Shown: piece after piece, positions 1 to 7,974 of the stretch | How the letters are laid out: each line of letters begins with the position of its first letter | How positions within the stretch are numbered: the stretch's first letter is position 1 | Source of the DNA: Spirochaetales bacterium | GTDB lineage: Bacteria > Spirochaetota > Spirochaetia > Sphaerochaetales > Sphaerochaetaceae | DNA: 50,548 bases | Assembly (NCBI GenBank): GCA_012523305.1 | Contig: JAAYIV010000146.1 | Span: 1 to 50,548 of the forward strand | Direction of reading: 5' to 3' | Position numbers and translations under genes: made by a program | The notes under the pieces: generated by a model | The model's database searches: none | What the model was told of the DNA's origin: nothing | The model's input: only the letters and a program-made list of their open reading frames with translations

Positions 1-143
1 ACGTGCTGGCCCTGGGCGGGCCGCTGCATTCGGCGGGCGAGCTCAGCGAGATGGTCAGGATCTGGTTGGAAACTCCGTTTGGCGGTGGAAGACACCTGCC
101 AAGAATTAATAAATTGATGGCGATAGAAAGAGGAGAATATTGA
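1..143 (+). CDS. C-terminal end of RpiB/LacA/LacB-type sugar-phosphate isomerase (partial)
   Basis: The frame is open from the left edge and stops at the TGA at 141-143. The visible 46 residues read VLALGG..., then ...LETPFGGGRH...RINKL. This is the C-terminal pattern of the RpiB/LacAB family (ribose-5-phosphate isomerase B or galactose-6-phosphate isomerase): a loop LALGG followed by a helix ending in F-x-GGRH-x-x-R. The active-site Cys/His half lies outside the window. It ends 4 bases before deoC, so the two are surely cotranscribed. Pairing of an RpiB-type isomerase with deoxyribose-phosphate aldolase is typical of sugar-phosphate catabolic loci, including microcompartment loci. The first 50 bases are very GC-rich (38 of 50) compared with what follows. 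Confidence 0.8.
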   Translation, partial: VLALGGPLHSAGELSEMVRIWLETPFGGGRHLPRINKLMAIERGEY

Positions 144-147
144 TACC

Positions 148-939
148 ATGGACGAACAGAGACTCATCCAAACAATTACTTCGGAAATATTGAAGCGCCT
201 CCAAGGAGAAGCGATCGGTCAAAATACTGGCGGTCCACTTTTAGGTAGCGGATATCGTGTGCCGATGGATACAAAGGAGCTAGCTCAATACATTGACCAT
301 ACGATGCTCAAGCCAGATGCTGTGACAGCAACTTTTGATCAATTGTGTAGCGAAGCTGTGCAATACCGATTTAAATCTGTGTGTGTAAACTCCTCATGGG
401 TGCCCTACGTTGCGAAGAAGTTGCAAGGGACAAGCGTACGAGTATGTTCGGTCGTGGGATTCCCGTTGGGAACGATGACCAGCAGGAGCAAGGCGTTCGA
501 GACCCGCGAGGCGATCGAGCACGGAGCGAGTGAGATCGACATGGTCTTGGCAATCGGGAAACTCAAAGCCCGTGAATATGCTTACGTTGAAGAGGATATC
601 TTGGCGGTTCGCAGGGCTACCAGAAGCAATACAATTTTAAAAGTAATCATTGAAACTTCAATGTTGACACAAGAAGAGAAAGTACTTGCCTGCCAACTGG
701 CCAAACGTGCCGGAGCAAATTTCGTGAAGACGAGCACCGGTTTCGGCGGAGGCGGAGCTACCGTAGAGGACATTGCTTTGATGAAAAGTGTCGTGGGCAA
801 AGATATGGAAGTAAAGGCCAGCGGTGGTGTCAGGGATTATGATAAAGCGATGGCGATGATTGGAGCTGGAGCAACAAGGATCGGAGCGGTTTCCAGCGTG
901 GCGATAGTAACCGGAAGCCGGGGAACGGGTAGTTATTAA
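148..939 (+). CDS. deoC: Deoxyribose-phosphate aldolase with N-terminal extension
   Basis: Cleaves 2-deoxyribose 5-phosphate to acetaldehyde and glyceraldehyde 3-phosphate through a lysine Schiff base. The class I aldolase barrel begins near residue 41 (TKELAQYIDHTMLKPDA). The Schiff-base lysine lies in FVKTSTGFGGGGAT (about residue 192), and the second catalytic lysine in VKASGGVRD. At 263 aa it is about 40 residues longer than typical short DeoC. The extra N-terminus is a predicted amphipathic helix (MDEQRLIQTITSEILKRLQ) followed by a Gly/Pro linker, the form of a bacterial microcompartment encapsulation peptide. The ATG at 148 follows AGGAGA at 131-136. It lies directly after the RpiB-type gene and before the epimerase gene. 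The family call is firm; encapsulation is inference, since no shell gene is in view. Confidence 0.93.
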   Translation: MDEQRLIQTITSEILKRLQGEAIGQNTGGPLLGSGYRVPMDTKELAQYIDHTMLKPDAVTATFDQLCSEAVQYRFKSVCVNSSWVPYVAKKLQGTSVRVCSVVGFPLGTMTSRSKAFETREAIEHGASEIDMVLAIGKLKAREYAYVEEDILAVRRATRSNTILKVIIETSMLTQEEKVLACQLAKRAGANFVKTSTGFGGGGATVEDIALMKSVVGKDMEVKASGGVRDYDKAMAMIGAGATRIGAVSSVAIVTGSRGTGSY

Positions 940-958
940 CCGATTGGTGGAATTAATT

Positions 959-1624
959 ATGCAATCACAGAAGATGATAGCGGCATCTGTGCTTTCGGCA
1001 GATTTTACAAAGCTCGGGAAAGAGATCGAAGATGTTGAAAAAGCTAAAGCTGATTGGATTCATTTCGATATTACTGATGGACATTTTGTTCAGAATCTTA
1101 CCATGGGAACATTGGCTGTTGAAGCTGCCAGACGAACAACCGATCTTCCGCTGGACGTACATCTCATGATCGAGAATCCTGAACGGTTTATTGAGATGTT
1201 CGCTGAAGCGGGTGCAGATTACATTTCCGTGCATTGTGAGACTACTCGCCACTTGAATAGGGTCATCCAGACAATCAGGGCATGTAATGTTCGTCCCGGA
1301 GTTGCTATTGGACCGGCAGCTCCCTTCGAACAACTCCGGTGGATATTGGAATATGTTGATTATGTATTAGTGCTTACCGTAAACCCGGGATTCGGAGGTC
1401 AGAAGATACTGTCAAATTCAGCTGAGAGGATTCGCACCTTAGCCGATAGCATCAAATCGAGCGGTCGTGATATATTGATTCAAGCAGATGGCGGTATCAA
1501 TCTGGAAACTATCCATATGTTGTCAGAAGCCGGAGTAAATATATTTACTGTAGGTTCGGCATTATTTGGAAGTGATGATTATACTACCACGATCCAACGA
1601 ATGCGAAAGGTGATGGAAGTATGA
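959..1624 (+). CDS. rpe: Ribulose-phosphate 3-epimerase family protein
   Basis: A TIM-barrel epimerase that interconverts ketopentose 5-phosphates (D-ribulose/D-xylulose 5-phosphate) or, in the AlsE branch, allulose 6-phosphate and fructose 6-phosphate. Family signatures: AASVLSADF at the start, IHFDITDGHF (metal-binding His and catalytic Asp), LDVHLMIENP (metal-binding His), LTVNPGFGGQ (phosphate-binding loop) and QADGGIN (metal/catalytic Asp). The reading frame extends to a TTG at 944, but the ATG at 959 is preferred because GGTGGA lies 8 bases upstream. The stop overlaps the next start by ATGA. The usual FVPNIT is FVQNLT here, so a dedicated epimerase for this pathway rather than the housekeeping Rpe is possible. 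Confidence 0.88.
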   Translation: MQSQKMIAASVLSADFTKLGKEIEDVEKAKADWIHFDITDGHFVQNLTMGTLAVEAARRTTDLPLDVHLMIENPERFIEMFAEAGADYISVHCETTRHLNRVIQTIRACNVRPGVAIGPAAPFEQLRWILEYVDYVLVLTVNPGFGGQKILSNSAERIRTLADSIKSSGRDILIQADGGINLETIHMLSEAGVNIFTVGSALFGSDDYTTTIQRMRKVMEV

Positions 1625-2487
1625 TTGTTGAATTAGAAAATGCATTGTATTCAGCTTCGATCGACAGCATGGGTGCTGAATTGAAACGTCTCGACAATCG
1701 AATTGACGGTACAAAATATATGTTCAACGGCGATCCGTTCTGGTGGAATGGTTCTGCACCGGTGTTATTTCCCATCGTAGGAGGGCTTTCGGGCGGATCT
1801 TACACTTTCGAAGGGGAAACATATCAACTCGGTTCACACGGATTTGCAAGAAAATCAGAATTTGTCGTAGTAGAAAAAAGTGCTGACCGAGCGGTGTTCA
1901 TGCTCCATGCTAATGATAAGACCAGAGTGCAGTATCCGTTCAATTTCAGATTGACCGTGTTATTCAATCTGGAGATGACAGGAATCACTGTTACCTATCA
2001 AGTTGAAAATTTCGGAACCAACACCATGTATTTTTCTATCGGCTCCCACCCAGCGTTCAATCTCCCGTTTGTTGGAGGTTCACTGGAACATTATTATATT
2101 GAATTCGAACAACCGGAAGCAAACAGTAGATATTTTTTCGTTGATGGTTGTATCTCAGCCGTTACCGAACCTGTGTTCAATAACAGCAAGCACATATTTC
2201 TCAATTCGACCCTATTTGATCGAGGGCCGTTAATCCTAAAGGATGTTGCCTCCCGATCTGTCAGTATCCGGAAAACAAGAAGTTTCCGAGCTATAAGAGT
2301 GTCTTTCGATGCTCCGAACGTCGCAGTGTGGTCAAAACCAAATCGAGCACCGTTCATTTGCATAGAACCGTGGTGGGGAACTCCCGATCCTATTGGATTT
2401 TCCGAAACTTTTGATAAGAAACCCGGAATAAGATCATTGTCTCCAAGAGAAGTCTTTACGACTCGATATGCGGTTGAAATACAGTGA
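1621..2487 (+). CDS. LacX-type aldose 1-epimerase (mutarotase) family protein
   Basis: A galactose-mutarotase-like beta-sandwich protein of 288 aa. Members interconvert alpha and beta anomers of sugars or sugar phosphates in the cytoplasm. The sequence follows the LacX subgroup: an N-terminal MGAELKRL strand, WWNGSAPVLFPIVGG, then GSHGFARKSEF (sugar-binding His), SIGSHPAFNLP (second His) and a late CIEPWWGTPD (catalytic-Glu region). It overlaps the upstream epimerase gene by 4 bases (ATGA), implying translational coupling. There is no signal peptide. In this operon it probably supplies the correct anomer to the isomerase and epimerase enzymes; the substrate cannot be read from the sequence. 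Confidence 0.85.
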   Translation: MIVELENALYSASIDSMGAELKRLDNRIDGTKYMFNGDPFWWNGSAPVLFPIVGGLSGGSYTFEGETYQLGSHGFARKSEFVVVEKSADRAVFMLHANDKTRVQYPFNFRLTVLFNLEMTGITVTYQVENFGTNTMYFSIGSHPAFNLPFVGGSLEHYYIEFEQPEANSRYFFVDGCISAVTEPVFNNSKHIFLNSTLFDRGPLILKDVASRSVSIRKTRSFRAIRVSFDAPNVAVWSKPNRAPFICIEPWWGTPDPIGFSETFDKKPGIRSLSPREVFTTRYAVEIQ

Positions 2488-2513
2488 CTTTGGTGTGAAA
2501 GAAGGTGGATTCG

Positions 2514-3353
2514 ATGGAAAATGAGTACTTTCTGGGTATCTATGAAAAAGCTTTTCCAAAACAATACCATTGGGAGCGACGATTCAAAACAGCCCGGGAT
2601 ATTGGTTTTGATTTCATTGAGTTTTCCATCGATGAGTCAGATGAACGCTTGGCTCGGCTGGATTGGGATGCAACTACTTGTCAAGATTTTCTTGCTATAA
2701 AAAATACTTATGATGTCTGCGTGCCCACTATGTGTTTAAGCGGGCTGAGAAAATTCCCTTTAGGGGCCTCAGATCCTTCAATTCGAAGCATGGGTCTGGA
2801 CACTTTGCTCAAGGCAATCCGCTTGGCGTCGCGTCTTGGCCTATCAGTAGTCCAAGTCGCGGGTTATGATGTTTACAATGAAGAGAGCACGGAAACAACA
2901 CGTGAGAATTTCAAACATCATATTGAAATCGCCCTCACAGAAGCACAGAAACTTAAGATTGTTCTTGCAATTGAAAACATGGAGACTCGGGCAACTGATT
3001 CACTGACGAAAGTAATGGAATATATCAATTACTTTGACAGTCCGTTTCTACAAATCTATGTTGATATTGGGAATCTCATCGCCATGGGTAATGATTTGGC
3101 TTCACAGTTAAGGATTGCCCAAGGTCATATCGCAGCATTCCATATCAAAGACGTAATGCCCAAAATATGCAGGGACATTCCATTCGGGCAGGGGATCGTA
3201 GATTTTGATCAAGTCTTTGCTGAGATCAAACACATTGGATTCAAAGGCCTGTTGTTGCTTGAGATGTGGGCAAATTCACATAGTGATCCAATCGAAGAGA
3301 TGGCAAAAGCATACTCGTTCATTACAAGCAAAATTCAACTCGCACGTCCGTAA
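2514..3353 (+). CDS. L-ribulose-5-phosphate / L-xylulose-5-phosphate 3-epimerase (UlaE/SgbU family)
   Basis: A 279-aa xylose-isomerase-like TIM barrel resembling UlaE/SgaU. Family marks are LGIYEKAFP at the N-terminus, GFDFIEFSIDESDERLARLDW, LCLSGLRKFPLG-type active-site strand (here MCLSGLRKFPLG), LAIENMET (metal-binding Glu), IYVDIGNL (Asp), AAFHIKDV (His) and LLLEMWAN (Glu). Together these form the divalent-metal site. The ATG at 2514 is chosen because GAAGGTGG ends 5 bases upstream; an in-frame GTG at 2505 overlaps that Shine-Dalgarno. It is the last gene before a strong terminator. With the LyxK-like kinase downstream it fits an L-xylulose to L-ribulose 5-phosphate route. Confidence 0.87.
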   Translation: MENEYFLGIYEKAFPKQYHWERRFKTARDIGFDFIEFSIDESDERLARLDWDATTCQDFLAIKNTYDVCVPTMCLSGLRKFPLGASDPSIRSMGLDTLLKAIRLASRLGLSVVQVAGYDVYNEESTETTRENFKHHIEIALTEAQKLKIVLAIENMETRATDSLTKVMEYINYFDSPFLQIYVDIGNLIAMGNDLASQLRIAQGHIAAFHIKDVMPKICRDIPFGQGIVDFDQVFAEIKHIGFKGLLLLEMWANSHSDPIEEMAKAYSFITSKIQLARP

Positions 3354-3371
3354 AGAATTTCTATCCTAAAA

Positions 3372-3396
3372 AAAAGCACCTATCACAGGTGCTTTT
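3372..3396. terminator. Bidirectional rho-independent terminator
   Basis: A perfect 10-bp inverted repeat (AAAAGCACCT / AGGTGCTTTT) with a 5-base loop separates two convergent genes. It gives an A-tract before and a T-tract after the stem on either strand, so it should stop both transcripts. Confidence 0.92.
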
Positions 3397-3416
3397 CTAT
3401 GGATGAGATGAATAGA

Positions 3417-4160
3417 TTAGAAGCCGCTAATATCCTGTGCCAGCCCATATAGGCATATTTCAGATACGCAAGCGCCTTTCGAAAGTGCACAGATCATATA
3501 ACAAGCATCAGCGAAATGCTCGGGTCTCACCGCCAGTTCTTCATCCCATTCGAATTTGTTCAGCCCTTCTGCTTTTTGGAATCCTGTATTGGAACCTCCC
3601 GGAACCAACACCGTGACCCCGATACCAAACGGCCTTACTTCGGTGTAAAGACATCTTGAGAATTCCCTGATTCCGGCTTTTGCAGCAGAATAAACAGAAA
3701 AACCTGGCCATGATCTACGATCGCACACACTAGAAACATTGATAATCTTTCCTTCTTTCTGTTTCTTGAATTGTGCCATGAACGTCCGGCAACTCATAAT
3801 GGTGCTGGTAAGGTTAAGGTCGATTACCTTCCTATTGGTTTCATCGTCAAGTTCTTCAACCATAGCCCATTTGACAGCCCCGCCGGCAAAATTAATCAGG
3901 AAATCTATTTTACCGAAATGCTTCATGCATTCGTCCAACGCTTTGGTGAATGTCTCAAGTTTGGTCACATCGGCTTGGAAAGCAATTACTTTAGACCCTG
4001 CATCAGTACAATGTTTCACCGTATTATCCAAAGCTTTCTTATCGATGTCCATAAGCACTAGATTGCATTGGTCCTGTTTCGCAAACAACTCGGCCGTGGC
4101 CTTCCCAAAACCTGAACCCACACCTGTTATTACAGCAGTTTTACCTTTCAATGATTCCAT
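3417..4160 (-). CDS. Short-chain dehydrogenase/reductase (SDR)
   Basis: A classical NAD(P)-dependent SDR of 247 aa. It has the cofactor-binding TGVGSGFG motif near residue 12, an Asp after beta-2 (LMDIDKK) suggesting NAD preference, NFAGGA (NAG motif), a catalytic Ser in NVSSVCD and YSAAK (catalytic Tyr/Lys). The ATG at 4160 is preferred over the TTG at 4166 because CCTCC (GGAGG on the coding strand) at 4168-4172 gives a 7-base spacing. It lies 24 bases after the aldolase gene on the same strand and so is its operon partner. It probably oxidises or reduces a polyol, ketose or sugar acid feeding this pathway; substrate unknown. Confidence 0.88.
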   Translation of the reverse strand: MESLKGKTAVITGVGSGFGKATAELFAKQDQCNLVLMDIDKKALDNTVKHCTDAGSKVIAFQADVTKLETFTKALDECMKHFGKIDFLINFAGGAVKWAMVEELDDETNRKVIDLNLTSTIMSCRTFMAQFKKQKEGKIINVSSVCDRRSWPGFSVYSAAKAGIREFSRCLYTEVRPFGIGVTVLVPGGSNTGFQKAEGLNKFEWDEELAVRPEHFADACYMICALSKGACVSEICLYGLAQDISGF

Positions 4161-4184
4161 GTACAAACCTCCATTCTTGAATAA

Positions 4185-4835
4185 TTATTTTTTTGGTTGT
4201 GTTATCTGGCCATAATTCATAAATGAATCCACAGCGTCTTGAATCTGTGACGGAGTCAATTCAGGGACCGCACGAATTGACCTGGCAACACAATATGTTT
4301 TAGCGGCATCTTCCATATACACCGCCGCATACAACGCTTCTTTAAGATTCCCTCCAATCGTGATTATACCATGTTGTTTTAATATTACAGCCCTTTTCCC
4401 ATTTAAATACTCTACGGCAGCAACCCCCATGTCTAAGCTGGCAGCAGAACTGAACGGAGCAACACTCACGGGACCGAGGGTCGCATTTACCAAAGTGGTG
4501 ACCACAGCTGGAAGCGTATCCGAAAAAAGCCCCACAGCTGTCGCATACACCTGGTGAGTATGGATTACCGCCCTAACCTCCGGCATATGGTTCAGAATAT
4601 GTAAAATGGCAATTGAATCAACCGAAGGACGCCTTTCACCTTCTATGATGTTCCCATGCAAATCCAAAACGACAATATCATCGGGGACAAGATCTTCATA
4701 CATCATTCCTGATGGGGTGACCAGTACATGGTCTTCTATTCGAAGACTGACGTTCCCTCCGGAAAGGCTTATCAATTTGTATTCATGCAACTTGATTCCT
4801 GTCTCAATAACATGCTTCTTTTCCTCTTCGTACAT
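4185..4835 (-). CDS. Class II aldolase / AraD-FucA family protein
   Basis: A zinc-dependent aldolase/epimerase fold of 216 aa. Visible motifs are SLSGGNVSLR (phosphate-binding loop), TPSGMMY, VIHTHQVYA (two zinc His), and ILKQHGI (third zinc His). FucA-type aldolases carry a catalytic Glu in SSEWRFH; the equivalent here is SVDSIAILH, with Asp. AraD 4-epimerases also have Asp at this spot, but the AraD catalytic Asp in HADY is not evident here (TTLVNATLG). Substrate assignment between L-fuculose-1-phosphate-like cleavage and L-ribulose-5-phosphate 4-epimerisation is therefore open. The ATG at 4835 has AGGAG 7 bases upstream. It is first gene of a minus-strand operon with the SDR, driven from the operator region shared with the kinase. 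Confidence 0.86.
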   Translation of the reverse strand: MYEEEKKHVIETGIKLHEYKLISLSGGNVSLRIEDHVLVTPSGMMYEDLVPDDIVVLDLHGNIIEGERRPSVDSIAILHILNHMPEVRAVIHTHQVYATAVGLFSDTLPAVVTTLVNATLGPVSVAPFSSAASLDMGVAAVEYLNGKRAVILKQHGIITIGGNLKEALYAAVYMEDAAKTYCVARSIRAVPELTPSQIQDAVDSFMNYGQITQPKK

Positions 4836-4870
4836 ACGATTCTCCTACTAATATTTCATTGTGATTGATA

Positions 4871-4899
4871 GCGTAACATATGCTATAACAGATGTCAAG
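4871..4899 (-). promoter_or_regulatory. Promoter/operator element, copy 1 (aldolase-SDR operon)
   Basis: On the minus strand the site starts CTTGACATCTGTTAT, then AGCATATGTTACGC. It contains a consensus -35 (TTGACA) and a direct repeat of TGTTA spaced 12 bases apart. It matches copy 3 at 25 of 28 positions. A weak -10 (TACGCT) lies 17 bases from the -35. A binding site overlapping the core promoter suggests repression by the nearby SorC-type regulator, which is inference. Confidence 0.75.
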
Positions 4900-5088
4900 C
4901 TAGAATATGTGAAGAATTACTTTTATATAATTGTTTTTAAAGTTATATAATAAAATAAATAAAAAAAATAAGATGATTAAAAATATTACTATGTTTTTTA
5001 GCTTTCTATTTAGATTTCATGTTGGGAGAGCTGTGAAACAATCGGGTGCTTAAAGAAAACGGGGCTGGGCAATAAATAATATTTCTTA

Positions 5089-5117
5089 GTTGACAAATGT
5101 TATAGCAAAAGTTAAGC
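5089..5117 (+). promoter_or_regulatory. Promoter/operator element, copy 2 (kinase gene)
   Basis: Reads GTTGACAAATGTTATAGC then AAAAGTTAAGC. It shares TTGACA, TGTTATAGCA and the 12-base-spaced TGTTA/AGTTA repeat with copies 1 and 3, with a few substitutions. It lies 35 bases ahead of the kinase ATG. Confidence 0.7.
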
Positions 5118-5151
5118 TTTATTACAGACTACCTGTCAAAAGGATTGGGCC

Positions 5152-6654
5152 ATGGGAACATACGTGCTTGGCATTGATAATGGCGGGACCGCGATCAAAG
5201 CCTCATTGTACGATGAGTACGGGCATGAGGTAGCCACTACGGGTGCAAAGACTACGCTGATAATTGAGAAGCCTGGCTTTATCGAACGGGACATGCACGC
5301 ATTATGGAAAACAAATTGCGATGTAATCCGTTCAGTACTCGAGAAGGGAAAGCTGGCGCCATCAGAGATAATCGGTATCGCAGTAACCGGGCATGGAAAC
5401 GGATTGTATGCGATTGATGGAAAAGGAGAACCGGTTGGCAAAGGAATTCTATCAGCTGATTCAAGAGCGAATTCTATAGTCCAAGACTGGTATGCTAACG
5501 GATTGGCCCATGAAATATCATCTATCAGTTGTCAGGATGTCTGGGCAGGCCAACCAGTCGCCATCCTTTCATGGATGAGAATCAATGAACCACATACGTT
5601 TGAACGAATCGCTTGGATCCTCATGTGTAAGGATTATATTCGTTATCGACTGACCGGGGAAATCTGGGCGGAAAGAACGGACTATTCCGGAACTAACTTT
5701 GTTGATCCGCATTCAGGTGAGTATTCAGACCAGCTTCTTGCGCTTTTCAAACTGCTTGATTGTAGAAAGAAGCTTCCCCCAATCAAGAATTCCATTGATT
5801 ATTGTGGTTCCGTCTCGAAATACTGTGCACAAGAAACCGGTTTGGCAGAAGGAACTCCGGTATATGCGGGGATGTTTGACATTGATGCCAATTCCATCGG
5901 GATGGGCATCACTAAGTCAGATATGTTTTGCATTATTGCAGGAACATGGAGTATCAATCAATGCATTTCTACCGTACCTGTATCGACTGACCCTCCATAC
6001 CGGTGTACGAATTATTGTATCCCTGGATATTGGCTTATTACCGAAAGCAGTCCGACATCTGCTAGCAACCTTGAATGGTGCATTTCGCATATGCTTGATA
6101 AGAGTCACATTGAAGGTTCTTTATATGAACACTGTGACAAGCTTGTACGGGAAACCGATCCTGATAGTTCGAATCTGCTTTTTTTGCCATTTCTCTATGG
6201 TAGCAACGTCGGTCCGAACGCCAGCGGAGGATTTCTCGGATTAACCGGATGGCATACGACAGCTCAGGTAATCGCGGCAGTGTATGAAGGGGTTGCTTTT
6301 TCACATCGCATGCATATCGATCGGCTTAAAACCCATTTTCATGGAAATAAACAATATCGTGTGTCAGGAGGAGCTGTTCGTTCTCATGTTTGGGTACAGA
6401 TTTTTGCAGATGTTCTTCAGCAACCGATGGAGATTTTGGAGAATGAAGAAATAGGAACTTTGGGAGCAGCGATGGCTGCTGCCGTAGGAGCTGGTTTGTA
6501 TCGTTCATTTGAAGAAGCTGCAAATAAGATGGTGAGGATTCAGAGTGTGATAGAGCCAAGATCAGATATTTCTAATACTTTTCAAAGAAAATATTTAAGT
6601 TATTGTAATGCTGTTAATATTTTACAAGATTTCTGGAATGGTAATTGCCTTTAG
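5152..6654 (+). CDS. FGGY-family carbohydrate kinase, LyxK-like (L-xylulose/pentulose kinase)
   Basis: A 500-aa FGGY sugar kinase that phosphorylates a ketose with ATP. The N-terminal domain opens with VLGIDNGGTAIKASLYD (phosphate-1 loop) and has ERDMHALW, ILSADSRA and DYIRYRLTGE. The C-terminal domain has YAGMFDIDANSIGMGI (catalytic Asp region), GTWSINQ, LLFLPFLYGSN, YEGVAFSH and the FGGY-like RVSGGAVRSHVWVQIFADVL. The order of motifs and the LFFLPFLYGSN-type stretch resemble E. coli LyxK more than XylB. With a UlaE-type epimerase and an AraD/FucA-type enzyme nearby, an L-xylulose or L-lyxose route is plausible. The ATG at 5152 follows AAAGGA with 8-base spacing. Substrate not certain. Confidence 0.88.
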   Translation: MGTYVLGIDNGGTAIKASLYDEYGHEVATTGAKTTLIIEKPGFIERDMHALWKTNCDVIRSVLEKGKLAPSEIIGIAVTGHGNGLYAIDGKGEPVGKGILSADSRANSIVQDWYANGLAHEISSISCQDVWAGQPVAILSWMRINEPHTFERIAWILMCKDYIRYRLTGEIWAERTDYSGTNFVDPHSGEYSDQLLALFKLLDCRKKLPPIKNSIDYCGSVSKYCAQETGLAEGTPVYAGMFDIDANSIGMGITKSDMFCIIAGTWSINQCISTVPVSTDPPYRCTNYCIPGYWLITESSPTSASNLEWCISHMLDKSHIEGSLYEHCDKLVRETDPDSSNLLFLPFLYGSNVGPNASGGFLGLTGWHTTAQVIAAVYEGVAFSHRMHIDRLKTHFHGNKQYRVSGGAVRSHVWVQIFADVLQQPMEILENEEIGTLGAAMAAAVGAGLYRSFEEAANKMVRIQSVIEPRSDISNTFQRKYLSYCNAVNILQDFWNGNCL

Positions 6655-6658
6655 TAAA

Positions 6659-6686
6659 CTTGATTTTTTCAATATAGTGGTATAAT
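6659..6686 (+). promoter_or_regulatory. Probable promoter of the SorC-type regulator gene
   Basis: A perfect TATAAT at 6681-6686 is preceded by CTTGAT at 6659-6664 with a 16-base spacer. It lies 63 bases before the GTG start of the regulator and after the kinase stop, so the regulator can be expressed on its own. Confidence 0.55.
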
Positions 6687-6749
6687 TTTTCGATATTGCG
6701 AAATAAATAGTATGGATTTGCCAAGCGGCAAGGAATCCGAAGGAGTAAC

Positions 6750-7769
6750 GTGGCACGATATGAAACAGCTTTGGTGGTAACAGTCTCCAAACTGTATTAC
6801 CTTAGTCAGTTAAAACAAGAAGAGATAGCCTCACGGCTTAAAATATCCCGTGCCTTGGTCTCATTAATTTTAAATGAGGCCAAACGGATGGGGATAATTG
6901 AATTTAAGATCAATGACCCCCAAGAAGAGAATAAGGTTGTGGCGAAGGAACTGCAGAGACATTTTCCAGATGTTCAGTTTGTCGTTGTTCCTTCCTCATC
7001 GAAAGATGAACAGGTCTTAAGAGAGTTTATAGCCAGTAGGGCTGTGGAAGTTATCAATGATCAGATGCTTAACGGTGAAACAGTAGGGATATCCTGGGGA
7101 AGGACATGCTACTCGATCATGAGTTCGTTCACCGCCAAAGGAACGAACAATTTGTCAAGAATCGTCCCGATGGTGGGTGGAAGTAATAAAAACTTGCCAA
7201 GGTTTCAATTAAACGAGCTAGTGCGGGTGTTTGCTGCTTCGATGGATGCCCAACCTCATTTTATCCATGCTCCGGCATTGCCAGCGACCCAAGAAGACTT
7301 TGACCTGTATATGAAAAGTAGTTCGATGAAACAAATATGTTCATTGTGGAATAAGATTGATCTGGCGATTCTTTCGGTAGGTCCACCGCCGATTGATGAA
7401 GAATTCGACGGGAGTCCCGTCATCGAGCCTTATAAAGAAAAATGGATGGGAGCAGATAAAACCTTGAAGCTTCCTGTCGGGAATATGTGTGCCCGTTATT
7501 TTGATATTGACGGGAACTATGTCGAGAATGATGTGCAGCGTCGTATCATCGCGATTCCATTCGATCACATGAAACGAATCCCGAAAGTGATTGCGATATC
7601 AGCAGGATTGGGACGAGTTCATTCGGTTGTCGGAGCACTTAAGACAGGTATCATCAAGACCCTGGTCATCGATGAATTGTCTGCGAAGACTGTCGCCGCA
7701 CTGCTTGAGAAGGAAAGGCTTCATGGCCTCGAAGAGGACGTGAAAAAGCTCTATGGGATTACACAATAG
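6750..7769 (+). CDS. SorC/DeoR-type sugar-responsive transcriptional regulator
   Basis: A 339-aa protein with an N-terminal helix-turn-helix (residues about 10-45: VSKLYYLSQLKQEEIASRLKISRALVSLILNEAK) and a C-terminal sugar-phosphate-binding domain of the SorC family (GISWGRTCYSIM, a long effector domain ending GLGRVHSVVGALKTGIIKTLVIDE). Such proteins bind operators as tetramers and release DNA with a phosphosugar. The start is the GTG at 6750, with AGGAG at 6741-6745 only 4 bases upstream. It sits between the kinase and the first ABC transporter. The repeated ~28-bp elements at both sides are its likely targets. A terminator follows. Confidence 0.9.
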   Translation: MARYETALVVTVSKLYYLSQLKQEEIASRLKISRALVSLILNEAKRMGIIEFKINDPQEENKVVAKELQRHFPDVQFVVVPSSSKDEQVLREFIASRAVEVINDQMLNGETVGISWGRTCYSIMSSFTAKGTNNLSRIVPMVGGSNKNLPRFQLNELVRVFAASMDAQPHFIHAPALPATQEDFDLYMKSSSMKQICSLWNKIDLAILSVGPPPIDEEFDGSPVIEPYKEKWMGADKTLKLPVGNMCARYFDIDGNYVENDVQRRIIAIPFDHMKRIPKVIAISAGLGRVHSVVGALKTGIIKTLVIDELSAKTVAALLEKERLHGLEEDVKKLYGITQ

Positions 7770-7796
7770 GCTTATTCGATAATTCAACACGATAAA

Positions 7797-7843
7797 ACGA
7801 TCGATATGCTTTTACTAGGCAAGTATCGGTCGTATTTTTTTTT
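7797..7843 (+). terminator. Rho-independent terminator after the regulator gene
   Basis: Stem ACGATCGATA (7797-7806) pairs with TATCGGTCGT (7824-7833) with one G-U pair, followed by a run of nine T. It isolates the regulator from the transporter operon. Confidence 0.85.
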
Positions 7844-7974
7844 GTGATTTGACGTCCGTTGTTTTTACATAACGATCAGTATTAATTTATCAGTTTATTT
7901 TCTCTATGATTTTCTTTTTTTGCAAGTATTGGCAATTTCAAGAATTACACGCATGAATTATTTTATAATTAATT

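Larger units (their letters stand above)
4836..5151. other. Divergent promoter/operator region, no gene
   Basis: The 316-base gap between the divergent aldolase and kinase genes holds no credible ORF. Its middle (about 4905-5000) is extremely AT-rich. Each edge carries one copy, in opposite orientation, of the 28-bp element annotated separately, placing one promoter/operator close to each start codon. Confidence 0.8.
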
